Below are positions 1 through 7,242 of a stretch of DNA of 28,725 bases, piece after piece; positions within the stretch are counted from its first letter, which is position 1, and every line of letters begins with the position of its first letter. The position numbers and the translations under genes are program-made. Source of the DNA: Bacteroidota bacterium (GTDB lineage Bacteria > Bacteroidota > Bacteroidia > Cytophagales > Cyclobacteriaceae). The stretch lies in NCBI GenBank assembly GCA_023393375.1, contig JAEWLI010000036.1, positions 1 through 28,725 of the forward strand. The letters run 5' to 3'. The notes below the pieces were generated by a model. That model saw only the letters and a program-made list of their open reading frames with translations. It was not told where the DNA came from and searched no databases.

Positions 1-773
1 GCATCGTAGAGGTATCCAAACATTTGCCCCCTGGCAAATAAAATACCACTGATCAACAACCAGCCATATCCCGCTATTAAAGCGGTAGCCGAAAATCTGC
101 TCAACCCTTCTTTTTTTAAAGCTTTGCCAGCCATATCATATTTCAGTAGCCATAAAGCAGAAACAATTAATCCGGCAGCCAGAAAATACTTCCCGATGCC
201 ATGAAACGGGAGCAAAAGCCCAATGATAAAGAGGCTCATGGATGTTACCAGTATAGAGATCTTAAAACGACTGATAGGAAGAAACTTGGTGAGCTCCAGC
301 CTCTCACCAGCAATGGTCAGGAATAAAAAACCTACCCACCATCCGGTTGAAATTATAAATTGGTTTTTGATCAGTAAGAGAATGTTGCCAATCAGCCAAC
401 AAAGTGCCCCTGCCAGCATAATGATATGATACAACTCTTTGGTCTTCTGATAAAAATAAACAAACATGGCCGATAATCCGGCCCCTGCAATAATCAAAGC
501 CACTTTAGCTGGTATGGGAAATCCGAGCAGGAAGAACAGGATGCTCAAACCACTTATTAGTGGAATGAGAAATATGAGTTTCTTTTTTATGACTATAGCC
601 CTTTCGAGACAAATCAGTGTACCCAGAAAACTTCCAACCATAATTACCCCGTGTTGTCCCGCATAGCCGGCTGGTATATCTATCCACCCAATTCTGTACC
701 AACCTGAAATGACTCCGGTGACTAAACCCAGGAGCACAAAGGGAACAATAGAAACTTTCTTGATAATATTCAT
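1..773 (-). CDS. NnrS-like polytopic membrane protein (3' end missing)
   Basis: The reverse frame is open from ATG at 773 to the left edge, giving 257 codons with no stop, so the C terminus lies outside the window. The product is almost entirely hydrophobic, with about seven or eight membrane segments. Two conserved-looking patches are seen: HGVIMVGSFLGTLICLERA at residues 41-59 and AGERLEL at 155-161. These resemble the membrane proteins often found beside denitrification genes and loosely called NnrS-like; NnrS is a haem and copper membrane protein linked to NO tolerance. The assignment rests on pattern and on the neighbouring Crp/Fnr and nos genes, so the family is uncertain. It is divergent from the regulator at 863. 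A Crp/Fnr-type palindrome (821-836) is centred about 40 bp upstream of a TSS predicted from GAATTTTG at 792-799 on this strand. Confidence 0.6.
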   Translation of the reverse strand, partial: MNIIKKVSIVPFVLLGLVTGVISGWYRIGWIDIPAGYAGQHGVIMVGSFLGTLICLERAIVIKKKLIFLIPLISGLSILFFLLGFPIPAKVALIIAGAGLSAMFVYFYQKTKELYHIIMLAGALCWLIGNILLLIKNQFIISTGWWVGFLFLTIAGERLELTKFLPISRFKISILVTSMSLFIIGLLLPFHGIGKYFLAAGLIVSALWLLKYDMAGKALKKEGLSRFSATALIAGYGWLLISGILFARGQMFGYLYD

Positions 774-820
774 TTGCCGTGCTTTATCATACAAAATTCA
801 ATTGCTGAAACAATTGTTTT

Positions 821-836
821 TATGATCGTGATCATA
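821..836. promoter_or_regulatory. Crp/Fnr-type binding palindrome, fnr-like/NnrS-like intergenic
   Basis: TATGATCGTGATCATA is a perfect 7+2+7 inverted repeat. Read in the Fnr format it is TGAT-N4-ATCA, the core of TTGAT-N4-ATCAA. It sits between the divergent genes at 773 and 863. It is centred about 34 bp before the ATG of the regulator, where binding could block that gene's own promoter. Relative to a predicted leftward start near 788 it is centred at about -40, an activator position. The same palindrome with a different centre precedes the nos operon. Confidence 0.7.
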
Positions 837-862
837 TAGTATATTTTGTTAATTTTGATCTG

Positions 863-1456
863 ATGATAAGTTCGGAATTGTTTGAAAAATATGGTGGCAG
901 ACAAGTAAGTCTGAAAAAAGGGGGATTCTTGTTTTACGAAGGAGAACCAGCTCTCCATTACTTTGAAGTATTTTCCGGAACAGTAAAAATGGTGAACTTC
1001 AGTGATGATGGACAAGAATTCACTCAGGGCATGTTTGCGCAGGGTGAAAGCTTTGGCGAGCCACCCTTATTCGCCGGATTAAATTATCCAAGTAATGCGG
1101 TAGCAGTGGAAGATGCTGTAGTATGGAAATTGGCAAGGGAAAGATTTTTAGAATTGTTAAAAGATAACTTTGAACTTCATCTTGCTTTTACTGTCAAGTT
1201 ATCACAAAGAATACACTACAAGGCCACTATTATGAGAGGCATATCCAGCTATGCGCCTGATCACAGGATCATTGCTTTCATTGACTATTTAAAACAAAGT
1301 AGCCAAAACCCACAGGAGCAGCCTTTTGAAGTTCCCTTTACCCGACAGCAAATAGCTGATATGACAGGTCTGAGGGTAGAAACCGTGATAAGAACCATTA
1401 AATTATTGGAACAACAGGGCAAATTATTTATCAAAAACCGAAAAGTTTACAGATAA
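863..1456 (+). CDS. Crp/Fnr-family transcriptional regulator, DNR-like (no cysteines)
   Basis: A 197-aa protein with an N-terminal cyclic-nucleotide-binding-type beta roll (residues about 15-100), a long dimer helix (about 100-130) and a C-terminal winged helix-turn-helix (about 157-195). The recognition helix reads LRVETVIRTIKLL (170-182); its E-x3-R pattern is that of Fnr-type readers of TGAT half sites. The protein contains no cysteine, so it cannot bind the 4Fe-4S cluster of O2-sensing Fnr. DNR-type NO sensors of denitrifiers also lack these cysteines. The nos operon and ric nearby support a nitrogen-oxide role. TAATTTTG (850-857) is a good -7 match but lies only a few bases before the ATG, so the message may be nearly leaderless or use another promoter. 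Ligand and exact targets are inferred. Confidence 0.85.
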   Translation: MISSELFEKYGGRQVSLKKGGFLFYEGEPALHYFEVFSGTVKMVNFSDDGQEFTQGMFAQGESFGEPPLFAGLNYPSNAVAVEDAVVWKLARERFLELLKDNFELHLAFTVKLSQRIHYKATIMRGISSYAPDHRIIAFIDYLKQSSQNPQEQPFEVPFTRQQIADMTGLRVETVIRTIKLLEQQGKLFIKNRKVYR

Positions 1457-1458
1457 GA

Positions 1459-1520
1459 TCATTCAAAAAAGTCACTATAGATTCTTAAATGTTTATCCAG
1501 TTGTTGAACTGCTTTTAGCT
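1459..1520 (-). pseudogene. 3' remnant of a second copy of the nos-operon lipoprotein gene
   Basis: Positions 1456-1516 match 2873-2933 with 6 mismatches in 61 bases. On the reverse strand this encodes the C-terminal residues KAVQQLDKHLRIYSDFFE and a TGA, against KAVQQLDKHLRMYNDFFK in the intact gene at 2876-3298. Three of the six changes are synonymous and three are mild replacements, which suggests divergence while still coding. Just upstream in the same frame a TAA follows and similarity ends, so only a tail remains. It starts on the last base of the regulator's stop codon. Confidence 0.75.
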
Positions 1521-1543
1521 GTTAACATAAGGAGCTTAATATT

Positions 1544-1630
1544 CGACCCCATTGGGGTCGGTATTATCTACGGACATTTTACTATAAACATGTGAACCCA
1601 TTCGGGTTCAGCTTTAGAGTTAAAATATGA
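1544..1630 (+). repeat. RAYT-associated double-hairpin repeat, copy 1
   Basis: Two hairpins lie 33 bp apart: CGACCCC-ATT-GGGGTCG at 1544-1560 and TGAACCC-ATTC-GGGTTCA at 1593-1610. The spacer includes TATTATCTACGGACATTT and ATAAACATGT. The block from 1561 to about 1630 recurs in the same orientation at 2368-2434, after the transposase gene. This is the layout of REP-like elements mobilised by RAYT transposases. Confidence 0.75.
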
Positions 1631-1700
1631 ACTTATTAACAGCTATATTTTGAACAAAATAATATAAACTGATCTAGTCATTGAAGAAACTGTGGTCTTA

Positions 1701-1765
1701 GAACCTGAAAGGTTCACATGTTTATAGCAGAAGATTTGTAGAAGGAATCGACTCCTAAGGAGTCG
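1701..1765 (-). repeat. RAYT-associated double-hairpin repeat, copy 2 (inverted)
   Basis: Read on the reverse strand, CGACTCC-TTA-GGAGTCG (1749-1765) is followed 33 bp later by GAACCT-TTC-AGGTTC (1701-1715), with ATAAACATGT directly before the second hairpin. This is the same two-hairpin layout as copy 1 in opposite orientation. Several stem changes are compensated, so the hairpins are kept even where the bases differ. Confidence 0.7.
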
Positions 1766-1850
1766 TATGAATTGCGAAAGAAAGTTGCTGGAAATGTAAG
1801 TCTTATTATTTTTATTTATAATATTAAGAATAAGTAAAAATAATAAATCC

Positions 1851-2309
1851 ATGGCAGGCACATTTTCACAAATTTACATTCAGATTGTTTTCGCTGTTAG
1901 CGGGAGAAATAGTCTTATCCACTCAGAGTGGGAGGAAGAATTATATAAGTATATAACAGGAATTGTACAGAACAAAGGCCAGAAAATGCTTGCTATTAAT
2001 GGCGTTCCGGACCATATACATTTTTTGATCGGTATGAAACCTATTTGTTGCCTGTCTGATTTGGTGCGGGAAATCAAGAAATCTTCGAATGAATTCGTAA
2101 AGGGAAAGAAATTGTTAAGAACCAAATTTGGATGGCAAGAAGGATATGGGGCTTTTTCCTACAGCCATTCCTCATTAGCCAGTGTTATAAGGTATATTAA
2201 TACTCAAAAGGAACATCACAAGAAGAAAACCTTTAAACAAGAGTATTTGGAATTTTTATCGCGATTTGAAATTGAGTTTAAAGATGAGTATCTTTTTGAA
2301 TGGATATGA
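1851..2309 (+). CDS. RAYT / IS200-like Y1 transposase (Transposase_17 type)
   Basis: A 152-aa single-domain HUH transposase. The metal-binding HUH motif is DHIHFL (His55 and His57), and the probable catalytic tyrosine is Tyr115 in RYINTQKEHHKK. Length and motifs fit the REP-associated tyrosine transposases and IS200-type enzymes, which cut single-stranded DNA at hairpins through a 5'-phosphotyrosine link. The gene appears intact, with ATG at 1851 and TGA at 2309. It is flanked by matching hairpin repeats at 1544-1630, 1701-1765 and 2351-2434, the likely substrates. No clean IS ends or target duplications could be defined, so whether it is a mobile IS or a domesticated RAYT is open. It separates the Crp/Fnr gene from the end of the nos operon. 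Confidence 0.85.
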   Translation: MAGTFSQIYIQIVFAVSGRNSLIHSEWEEELYKYITGIVQNKGQKMLAINGVPDHIHFLIGMKPICCLSDLVREIKKSSNEFVKGKKLLRTKFGWQEGYGAFSYSHSSLASVIRYINTQKEHHKKKTFKQEYLEFLSRFEIEFKDEYLFEWI

Positions 2310-2350
2310 TTGATGCTATGAATGCTTTTGTGCATGCTTGGCAAGTTAAC

Positions 2351-2434
2351 ATGCGACCACCTTCAGGGTATTATCTACGGACATTTACAATAAACATATG
2401 AACCCATTCGGGTTCAGCTTTAGCGTAAAATATG
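2351..2434 (+). repeat. RAYT-associated double-hairpin repeat, copy 3
   Basis: The stretch 2368-2434 repeats 1561-1630 with few differences, including TATTATCTACGGACATTT and the hairpin GAACCC-ATTC-GGGTTC at 2400-2415. Its first hairpin is decayed (CGACCACCTTCAGGG at 2354-2368). With copy 1 it brackets the transposase gene in direct orientation. Confidence 0.7.
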
Positions 2435-2471
2435 GAGAACATGCAAATACCGAGATCATAACGTTGACGTC

Positions 2472-2491
2472 ATCCCTGTGTAGACAGGGAT
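2472..2491. repeat. REP-like hairpin, GTCATYCCTG family, copy 1
   Basis: ATCCCTGT-GTAG-ACAGGGAT forms an 8-bp stem with a 4-base loop, preceded by GACGTC and followed by CTCC. Its flanks match the second copy at 2587-2604 read on the other strand (GTCATTCCTG...CAGGAACCTCC). Confidence 0.6.
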
Positions 2492-2586
2492 CTCCCGGGT
2501 TTTGTACTCAGGTTTGAAAAGTGCTGTTAGCCAATGTTGTCAGTCATTTTTGGTTTTATTCAAATATTTGTGCTACCATCAGGAGG

Positions 2587-2604
2587 TTCCTGCCTTCGCA
2601 GGAA
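2587..2604. repeat. REP-like hairpin, GTCATYCCTG family, copy 2 (inverted)
   Basis: TTCCTGC-CTTC-GCAGGAA forms a 7-bp stem with a 4-base loop, preceded by AGGAGG and followed by TGACG. It is the inverted partner of the hairpin at 2472-2491. Hairpins of this sequence type are common intergenic repeats in Bacteroidota. Confidence 0.6.
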
Positions 2605-2875
2605 TGACGCTATTGGTGGTTTATACGCTATTGGCAGGAATGGAGGTTCAAGGAAAGTTCCATGATTAAAGTTCAAGGTTCAATGTTGTCCCCAACGTGG
2701 GTCGTACAATTGATAAATGATATATAATCAATGCAATTCTACCTGTTTACCTCATAGTTTTAAAAAGTACTCATACATTAAAATCTAATGTATGAGAGAG
2801 TGTTGCAAAGCCGAATTTTGCTATACCAGATTGTTAAAAGAATTTTAAGTGTGTTGCAACGCTAAAAACAGGAGA

Positions 2876-3298
2876 TCATTTAAAAAAATCATTATACATC
2901 CTTAAATGCTTATCCAGTTGTTGAACTGCTTTTGCTTGTTCGTCCTTATGCCCTTCTTTCAAGATGTCCAAATAATGTGTGATAGGGATCAAAAAGTTAT
3001 GCAATTGTTGGTGCCCTTCACCTTTCATTGTGCAATTTTTGATAATTCCCTGGTACTCAAATTCCAGTTTTTGAGCAAGTGAGTCATATCTATCATTTTC
3101 AGGTTGGAAATTTTTCACGTAATCTGACATATTATTGACACCTGCACTCGTGGCTTCATTTGCTTCCCATTTTTCGCCTTGGTTGGTATTCATTTCCGGA
3201 AAATCATTAGCTTCAATAGCATGATGATGACCTTTTTCTTGTTGGTGTCCACATGCCATGACGGCGATAATGAATGTAAATAACAAAATTTTATTCAT
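2876..3298 (-). CDS. His-rich lipoprotein, last gene of the nos operon
   Basis: A 140-aa predicted lipoprotein. The signal peptide ends in VMAC, so Cys16 would be lipidated. A His-rich stretch GHQQEKGHHHAIEAND (residues 17-32) follows directly. The rest is helical and charged, with no enzyme motif recognised. It begins 24 bp after the nosY stop on the same strand, so it probably belongs to the nos transcript. The histidines next to the lipid anchor and the link to a copper enzyme suggest periplasmic metal handling, which is inference. A diverged C-terminal tail of a second copy survives at 1459-1520. The family is not recognised. Confidence 0.75.
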   Translation of the reverse strand: MNKILLFTFIIAVMACGHQQEKGHHHAIEANDFPEMNTNQGEKWEANEATSAGVNNMSDYVKNFQPENDRYDSLAQKLEFEYQGIIKNCTMKGEGHQQLHNFLIPITHYLDILKEGHKDEQAKAVQQLDKHLRMYNDFFK

Positions 3299-3322
3299 AT
3301 ATAAATTTTTATTCTTGTATCG

Positions 3323-4105
3323 TTAGAAATCTTTTTTTCCTGCAATTCTCAGGTATAAAAGCACCGGCCAGATAGTCCACAGCAGAAGCACAGATAGGGC
3401 AATAATATAACCTTGACCTGTTCCTAAGAATTTATTAAAAACCGCACCTGTATAACCCAATAATGCAGCCACATCTAATTTTAGCATGATGATAATTCTT
3501 GACAAATCAATAGGATTAAGAATAGTAGCAAATAAAGAGAATTTTTCCAATGGGTAATCTTCAAACATGACCAGACAAAGCATGAAAACTCCGTCATACA
3601 ACACTGCCAATAGCAACCAGACAAATATGGCCAGACCAAAACCTTTTACCCGGTTGTCATTGGTGATTGCAATAAGATAGGCCAATCCGGAAAAGGTATA
3701 AGTAAGAAACACACCTACAAGCATCAGGTTGAGAAATGCTCCCGACTGACCTGATTCCCATAAACCATAAAATAAGAATGGAATTCCTAAACCGGCTACC
3801 AGGCTTAATGACAGGGAGGTGGCCATTCCCAAATAGTGTCCCAAAAACAATGATCTTCTTTTGATAGGTTGAGATAACAATAGCTCAAGAAATTCCCTCG
3901 AATGATAAAAATAGATTGCCCCGAACACAGTACTTATCAATGGTACCAGGATGATAATGATATTGAGCAGACTGGCTACCGCCATATTCATGGAAGCACT
4001 CATTTGTAACAATGCCACTGCCATAACCAGGAAGATAATAAAATAACTATAAGTCCAGCGGTTTCTTGCCAGATCATATATGCTGTATTGCCAGACTTTT
4101 AACAT
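3323..4105 (-). CDS. nosY: NosY, ABC-type permease for NosZ copper-site maturation
   Basis: A 260-aa membrane protein with about six transmembrane helices (roughly residues 18-36, 48-68, 97-118, 126-147, 158-180 and 234-252). It fits the ABC-2 permease NosY, which pairs with the ATPase NosF and the periplasmic protein NosD to deliver sulfur for the CuZ centre of N2O reductase. The start at 4105 overlaps the nosF end by 32 bp in another frame, so translation is probably coupled. The sequence ends AGKKDF shortly after the last helix. Identification rests on length, topology and the order nosD-nosF-nosY. Confidence 0.85.
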   Translation of the reverse strand: MLKVWQYSIYDLARNRWTYSYFIIFLVMAVALLQMSASMNMAVASLLNIIIILVPLISTVFGAIYFYHSREFLELLLSQPIKRRSLFLGHYLGMATSLSLSLVAGLGIPFLFYGLWESGQSGAFLNLMLVGVFLTYTFSGLAYLIAITNDNRVKGFGLAIFVWLLLAVLYDGVFMLCLVMFEDYPLEKFSLFATILNPIDLSRIIIMLKLDVAALLGYTGAVFNKFLGTGQGYIIALSVLLLWTIWPVLLYLRIAGKKDF

Positions 4106-4841
4106 GGTTTTGGATCGGTTTAATAGGTTGTTGTTTAAGATCTGATTTCCTTAAAATATAAGCAATAGATTGCTCCAGATTATTTGATTCGCACATGGCA
4201 TTTAACATTGACAGATTCCCCTGGTAGTAAATCTCACCTTCAAGAAGAAAGATGATCTCATCAGCAATTTCCTCTACCAGCGACATGATATGGGTGGTAA
4301 AGAGTATTGTTCTTCCGTCTTTCTTTTTTAAGCGGATAAATTCTTTTAGTCGGATCATAGCAACCGGATCCAATCCGGAAGTAGGTTCGTCCATAATGAT
4401 GACCTCATTGTCAAACATGCAAGCCAACATGATATTGGCCTTTTGTTTTGTACCACCTGACAAATGCTTTATCCTTTTGTTCAGAAAACCTTCCAGTTCA
4501 AATGCATCAATAAAATATTCCGGATGACCTTTCTGATTTCTAACGTTGGTCAACAATTTCATCACATCATTAATCGTCAGGTTTTCAGGAAATGTATTAA
4601 TTTGTGGTATATAATTGATCATTGATCGATATTTCCAGTTATTCTTAACCGGCTGTTCATTGATAATTATTTCACCCCTGTCAGGAATTACCATGCCGAG
4701 CATACTTTTGATCAACGTTGTTTTGCCAGATCCATTAGGGCCCAGAACAGCAGTGATTTTCGATGGTTTAACCTCAGCACTGATTTTTTGCAGTACCTTC
4801 AGTTTGCCAAACGATTTCTCTATGTTTTTAATAATGATCAT
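4074..4841 (-). CDS. nosF: NosF, ABC transporter ATPase
   Basis: A 255-aa ABC ATPase. Seen directly: Walker A GPNGSGKT (34-41), signature LSGGTKQKAN (127-136), Walker B VIIMDEP (147-153) followed by TSGLD, and the switch histidine in FTTHI (His184). With NosY and NosD it forms the ATP-driven NosDFY complex needed to build the copper-sulfur centre of NosZ. Its ATG overlaps the nosD stop by 4 bp (ATGA), and its 3' end overlaps nosY by 32 bp. The C-terminal 50 residues beyond the nucleotide-binding fold are variable and carry no recognised motif. Confidence 0.93.
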   Translation of the reverse strand: MIIIKNIEKSFGKLKVLQKISAEVKPSKITAVLGPNGSGKTTLIKSMLGMVIPDRGEIIINEQPVKNNWKYRSMINYIPQINTFPENLTINDVMKLLTNVRNQKGHPEYFIDAFELEGFLNKRIKHLSGGTKQKANIMLACMFDNEVIIMDEPTSGLDPVAMIRLKEFIRLKKKDGRTILFTTHIMSLVEEIADEIIFLLEGEIYYQGNLSMLNAMCESNNLEQSIAYILRKSDLKQQPIKPIQNHVKSLAIQHI

Positions 4842-6079
4842 CTTTTTATAGGTTTCATTACAGGATGTTCGTCTTTTAGTTCTTTGGGTGTCATTGCAGG
4901 TGCCACTTTTTCTGCAAAATTGATCATGTGCACAAATAAACTTCTTTGTAGTACGATTGATTCAGGAACCTTTTCAGCTAAGTATGAAAAAAGGGTAACC
5001 GGATGATAGGGGACATCTCCTATGCCATTTTTTTCGAGATCATAACCGGTATAGCCTGACCAATAATTTCCTGTGTAAAGGTTTGGGTTGTGTGATGAAT
5101 TGGTTGCGATATCAAAAGTATTACTGATAAAATTATTTTTAGAGATGGTATTTTCTCTGCAGCTTCCAAGCATGCGCATGGCCCAGCCATTTTCTATAAA
5201 ATCATTGTTTTCGAACATCAGCCTGTTGGCACTTTCCGCAAAGATTCCTACCGTATTTTTTTTGAAAGTGTTTTCAGAAATGATCCCATCCCTTACCTCT
5301 TTTAATAACATGCCATAGGCGGCACTTCCCCAATTATTAATGAAACGGTTGTTTCTCATCACCATTTTTTGTGAGAACATCACTGCTACTCCGGCTCCAT
5401 TGGCGATAAAGGCATTATGTATAAATTGATTATGGTTAGAAAACATATAATGTAAGCCATACCTCAGATTGTCCTCAGAATGGTTATCCACTACCGTTGT
5501 TGAATCAGTGAATTCAATGTATATACCGTCACGATGTTTTTTGAGTGTATTGCCGGAAATGGTAATTTTTTTGCAATACCACATATGCAAAGCATTTCCA
5601 GAAGAGGCTTCATCGGTAGCATTACCAATGAGTTCATTCCCAGTGATCTCACTTTGAGTTACTTTTTTCAGATAAATACCAAAAAAGGTATTGGTTAACC
5701 GGTTGTTTTTGATCGTGCAGGAGTGAACATTGGAAAGGGTAATTCCCGCCAATTCCTTAAGGTAGTTTGTCTTTACATTTTGGATATGCAAACCTTCAAT
5801 GGTGACATGATTGCTGAATACCTGAAAAACATCTTCTTCCTTTTCAGAACCGTCTATAATTGGATATTCCACACCAAGAATGTGCAGGGGCTTATCAATT
5901 ACAATATTATTTTCAAAATATATCCCCGGCATTACCACAATTATATCTCCATTGGCACTCATGGAGACTGCTTTAGCAATGGTTTTAATTTTCTCATTGG
6001 GTGACACGACTAAAGTATCACCTGCTATTAAAGTCGCATTTATTATGAATGAAAATATAAATATTATCCCAAACCTCAT
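4838..6079 (-). CDS. nosD: NosD, periplasmic beta-helix protein of copper-site maturation
   Basis: A 413-aa exported protein with a Sec signal peptide of about 20 residues (hydrophobic 3-18, then AGD). The body (about 70-340) is a run of roughly 22-residue repeats rich in N-x-F/I and G-I patterns, typical of right-handed parallel beta helices (CASH/NosD fold). The conserved-looking C-terminal stretch NYWSGYTGYD near 353-362 is also typical of NosD. NosD takes sulfur from NosFY in the periplasm and passes metal to NosZ. It starts 11 bp after the NosL fusion gene and overlaps nosF by 4 bp. Confidence 0.92.
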   Translation of the reverse strand: MRFGIIFIFSFIINATLIAGDTLVVSPNEKIKTIAKAVSMSANGDIIVVMPGIYFENNIVIDKPLHILGVEYPIIDGSEKEEDVFQVFSNHVTIEGLHIQNVKTNYLKELAGITLSNVHSCTIKNNRLTNTFFGIYLKKVTQSEITGNELIGNATDEASSGNALHMWYCKKITISGNTLKKHRDGIYIEFTDSTTVVDNHSEDNLRYGLHYMFSNHNQFIHNAFIANGAGVAVMFSQKMVMRNNRFINNWGSAAYGMLLKEVRDGIISENTFKKNTVGIFAESANRLMFENNDFIENGWAMRMLGSCRENTISKNNFISNTFDIATNSSHNPNLYTGNYWSGYTGYDLEKNGIGDVPYHPVTLFSYLAEKVPESIVLQRSLFVHMINFAEKVAPAMTPKELKDEHPVMKPIKR

Positions 6080-6090
6080 AACCGTCAGAT

Positions 6091-7167
6091 TTAATGTTGG
6101 TGATGTATAGTTGGTAAATTATCAAAATTCAGTTTCAACTCCTCCCAGGAATAAATATCTCCGCCAAAATCCTGCTGATATTGTTCAGCTTCTTCTTTCG
6201 ATTGAAGTGCCGTAAGGAATCGTCCCATTGGACTGGGAAGGTTTGGGGATTGCAGATAATAACATTGGGTTGCGTCAGTCAATTGCTCTGGCTTACTATA
6301 GGGGGTTACATATTCCATTTTTATATCTTCTTCGGCAATTCCCCCTTTTTTAGCATAATCAATCAGACATTCTATGGCATCAAATTTAAAAACCTTTCCC
6401 TTTGTAGACATAATTTCAGTACCGTATTGTGGTTGTACTATGGTCATCATGCAATGAACACACTGATCTTCACCATATACAATGGGTACTTTTTCAGTTG
6501 AACATGAAGAAAAAAACATCAGGAAACCAAACAAGAAAAAAGCTATTGCCGGATTCGTTATTCCTGATATTGGCTGGTGTGATTCTTTTTTAATTTTATT
6601 TTCTTTTCTGGAAACGAAATATGCTGCAAATCCTAAAAGGATCGCAATTCCCAAAGCAATTCCACCAATATGAGGCCAGGAATCGGCTTTAAAATTAAGC
6701 AGCCACTTCGTACCTATCAAGGGTGGCTGATAGGTCATTCCTTCTACTTTTATGGGTGCTTTTGGATCGAGGTTATGGCCATAATCATACAACCAGGTGT
6801 AAAAATCATAGATTCCCAGTATCCCTAATATAGATAATGTCACTGTCCATGCCAAAAAGGCTTTGCTGTTTTTGGTAAACCAGGCAATTATTCCCAAACC
6901 TACCATTGAAAGAATCACTATTGGGAAATATTTTAACTCCGGTATATTATCAGGTTCGATAAATTTCATGCCTATGTAATGGTTCAGGATATTAATATTC
7001 TGAAGGGTACTCGGTGTTTCGCCGGTTATTTGTGATATCCAGATATACATAGTAACTCCACCCGGATATTGAGGTGCGGTAAGTGTGATACGCCACATGG
7101 GGAAGATGAACAATACCAGTGGTAGGAGTACTGCCAATAAGAATAACCAACTTGATTTTTTTTTCAT
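6091..7167 (-). CDS. nosL: Fusion of a nos-cluster membrane protein with NosL copper chaperone
   Basis: A 358-aa single frame with two parts. Residues 1-200 hold about four transmembrane helices (7-23, 80-97, 103-121, 166-184) and a periplasmic loop containing WRITLTAPQYPGG. This is the membrane protein that follows nosZ in Bacteroidota clusters, in the position NosB takes in other clade II clusters. Residues 206-358 are NosL: a hydrophobic segment ending in FFSSC (Cys222), then EDQCVHCMM (Cys236 and Cys239), the Cu(I)-binding site of the chaperone that loads NosZ. No Met occurs between residue 144 and the lipobox-like segment except inside it, so a separate NosL start is unlikely. The interior lipobox looks like a relic of free-standing lipoprotein NosL. 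It starts 75 bp after nosZ and is followed 11 bp later by nosD. Confidence 0.88.
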   Translation of the reverse strand: MKKKSSWLFLLAVLLPLVLFIFPMWRITLTAPQYPGGVTMYIWISQITGETPSTLQNINILNHYIGMKFIEPDNIPELKYFPIVILSMVGLGIIAWFTKNSKAFLAWTVTLSILGILGIYDFYTWLYDYGHNLDPKAPIKVEGMTYQPPLIGTKWLLNFKADSWPHIGGIALGIAILLGFAAYFVSRKENKIKKESHQPISGITNPAIAFFLFGFLMFFSSCSTEKVPIVYGEDQCVHCMMTIVQPQYGTEIMSTKGKVFKFDAIECLIDYAKKGGIAEEDIKMEYVTPYSKPEQLTDATQCYYLQSPNLPSPMGRFLTALQSKEEAEQYQQDFGGDIYSWEELKLNFDNLPTIHHQH

Positions 7168-7242
7168 TTTATTTTAAGGTTAAAGAATAGTTGAGCTGGA
7201 TATCAGCTCAACTATTTGTCCCAATCCCATTTCTACCTATTT

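Larger units (their letters stand above)
2435..2875. other. Gene-free stretch with two inverted REP-like hairpins
   Basis: No open frame with coding character was found here. Two related hairpins in opposite orientation are listed separately (2472-2491 and 2587-2604). A short near-palindrome lies at about 2772-2795 (ACATTAAAATCTAATGT). The stretch lies between copy 3 of the RAYT repeat and the last gene of the nos operon and looks like repeat debris. Confidence 0.5.

Noticed and set aside
770..1015. Leftward 81-codon frame across the Crp/Fnr gene start
   Set aside because: It overlaps the regulator and the intergenic palindrome and has no coding character.
2700..2875. CRISPR-like or tandem repeat array
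   Set aside because: There are only scattered short inverted repeats, with no regular repeat-spacer pattern.
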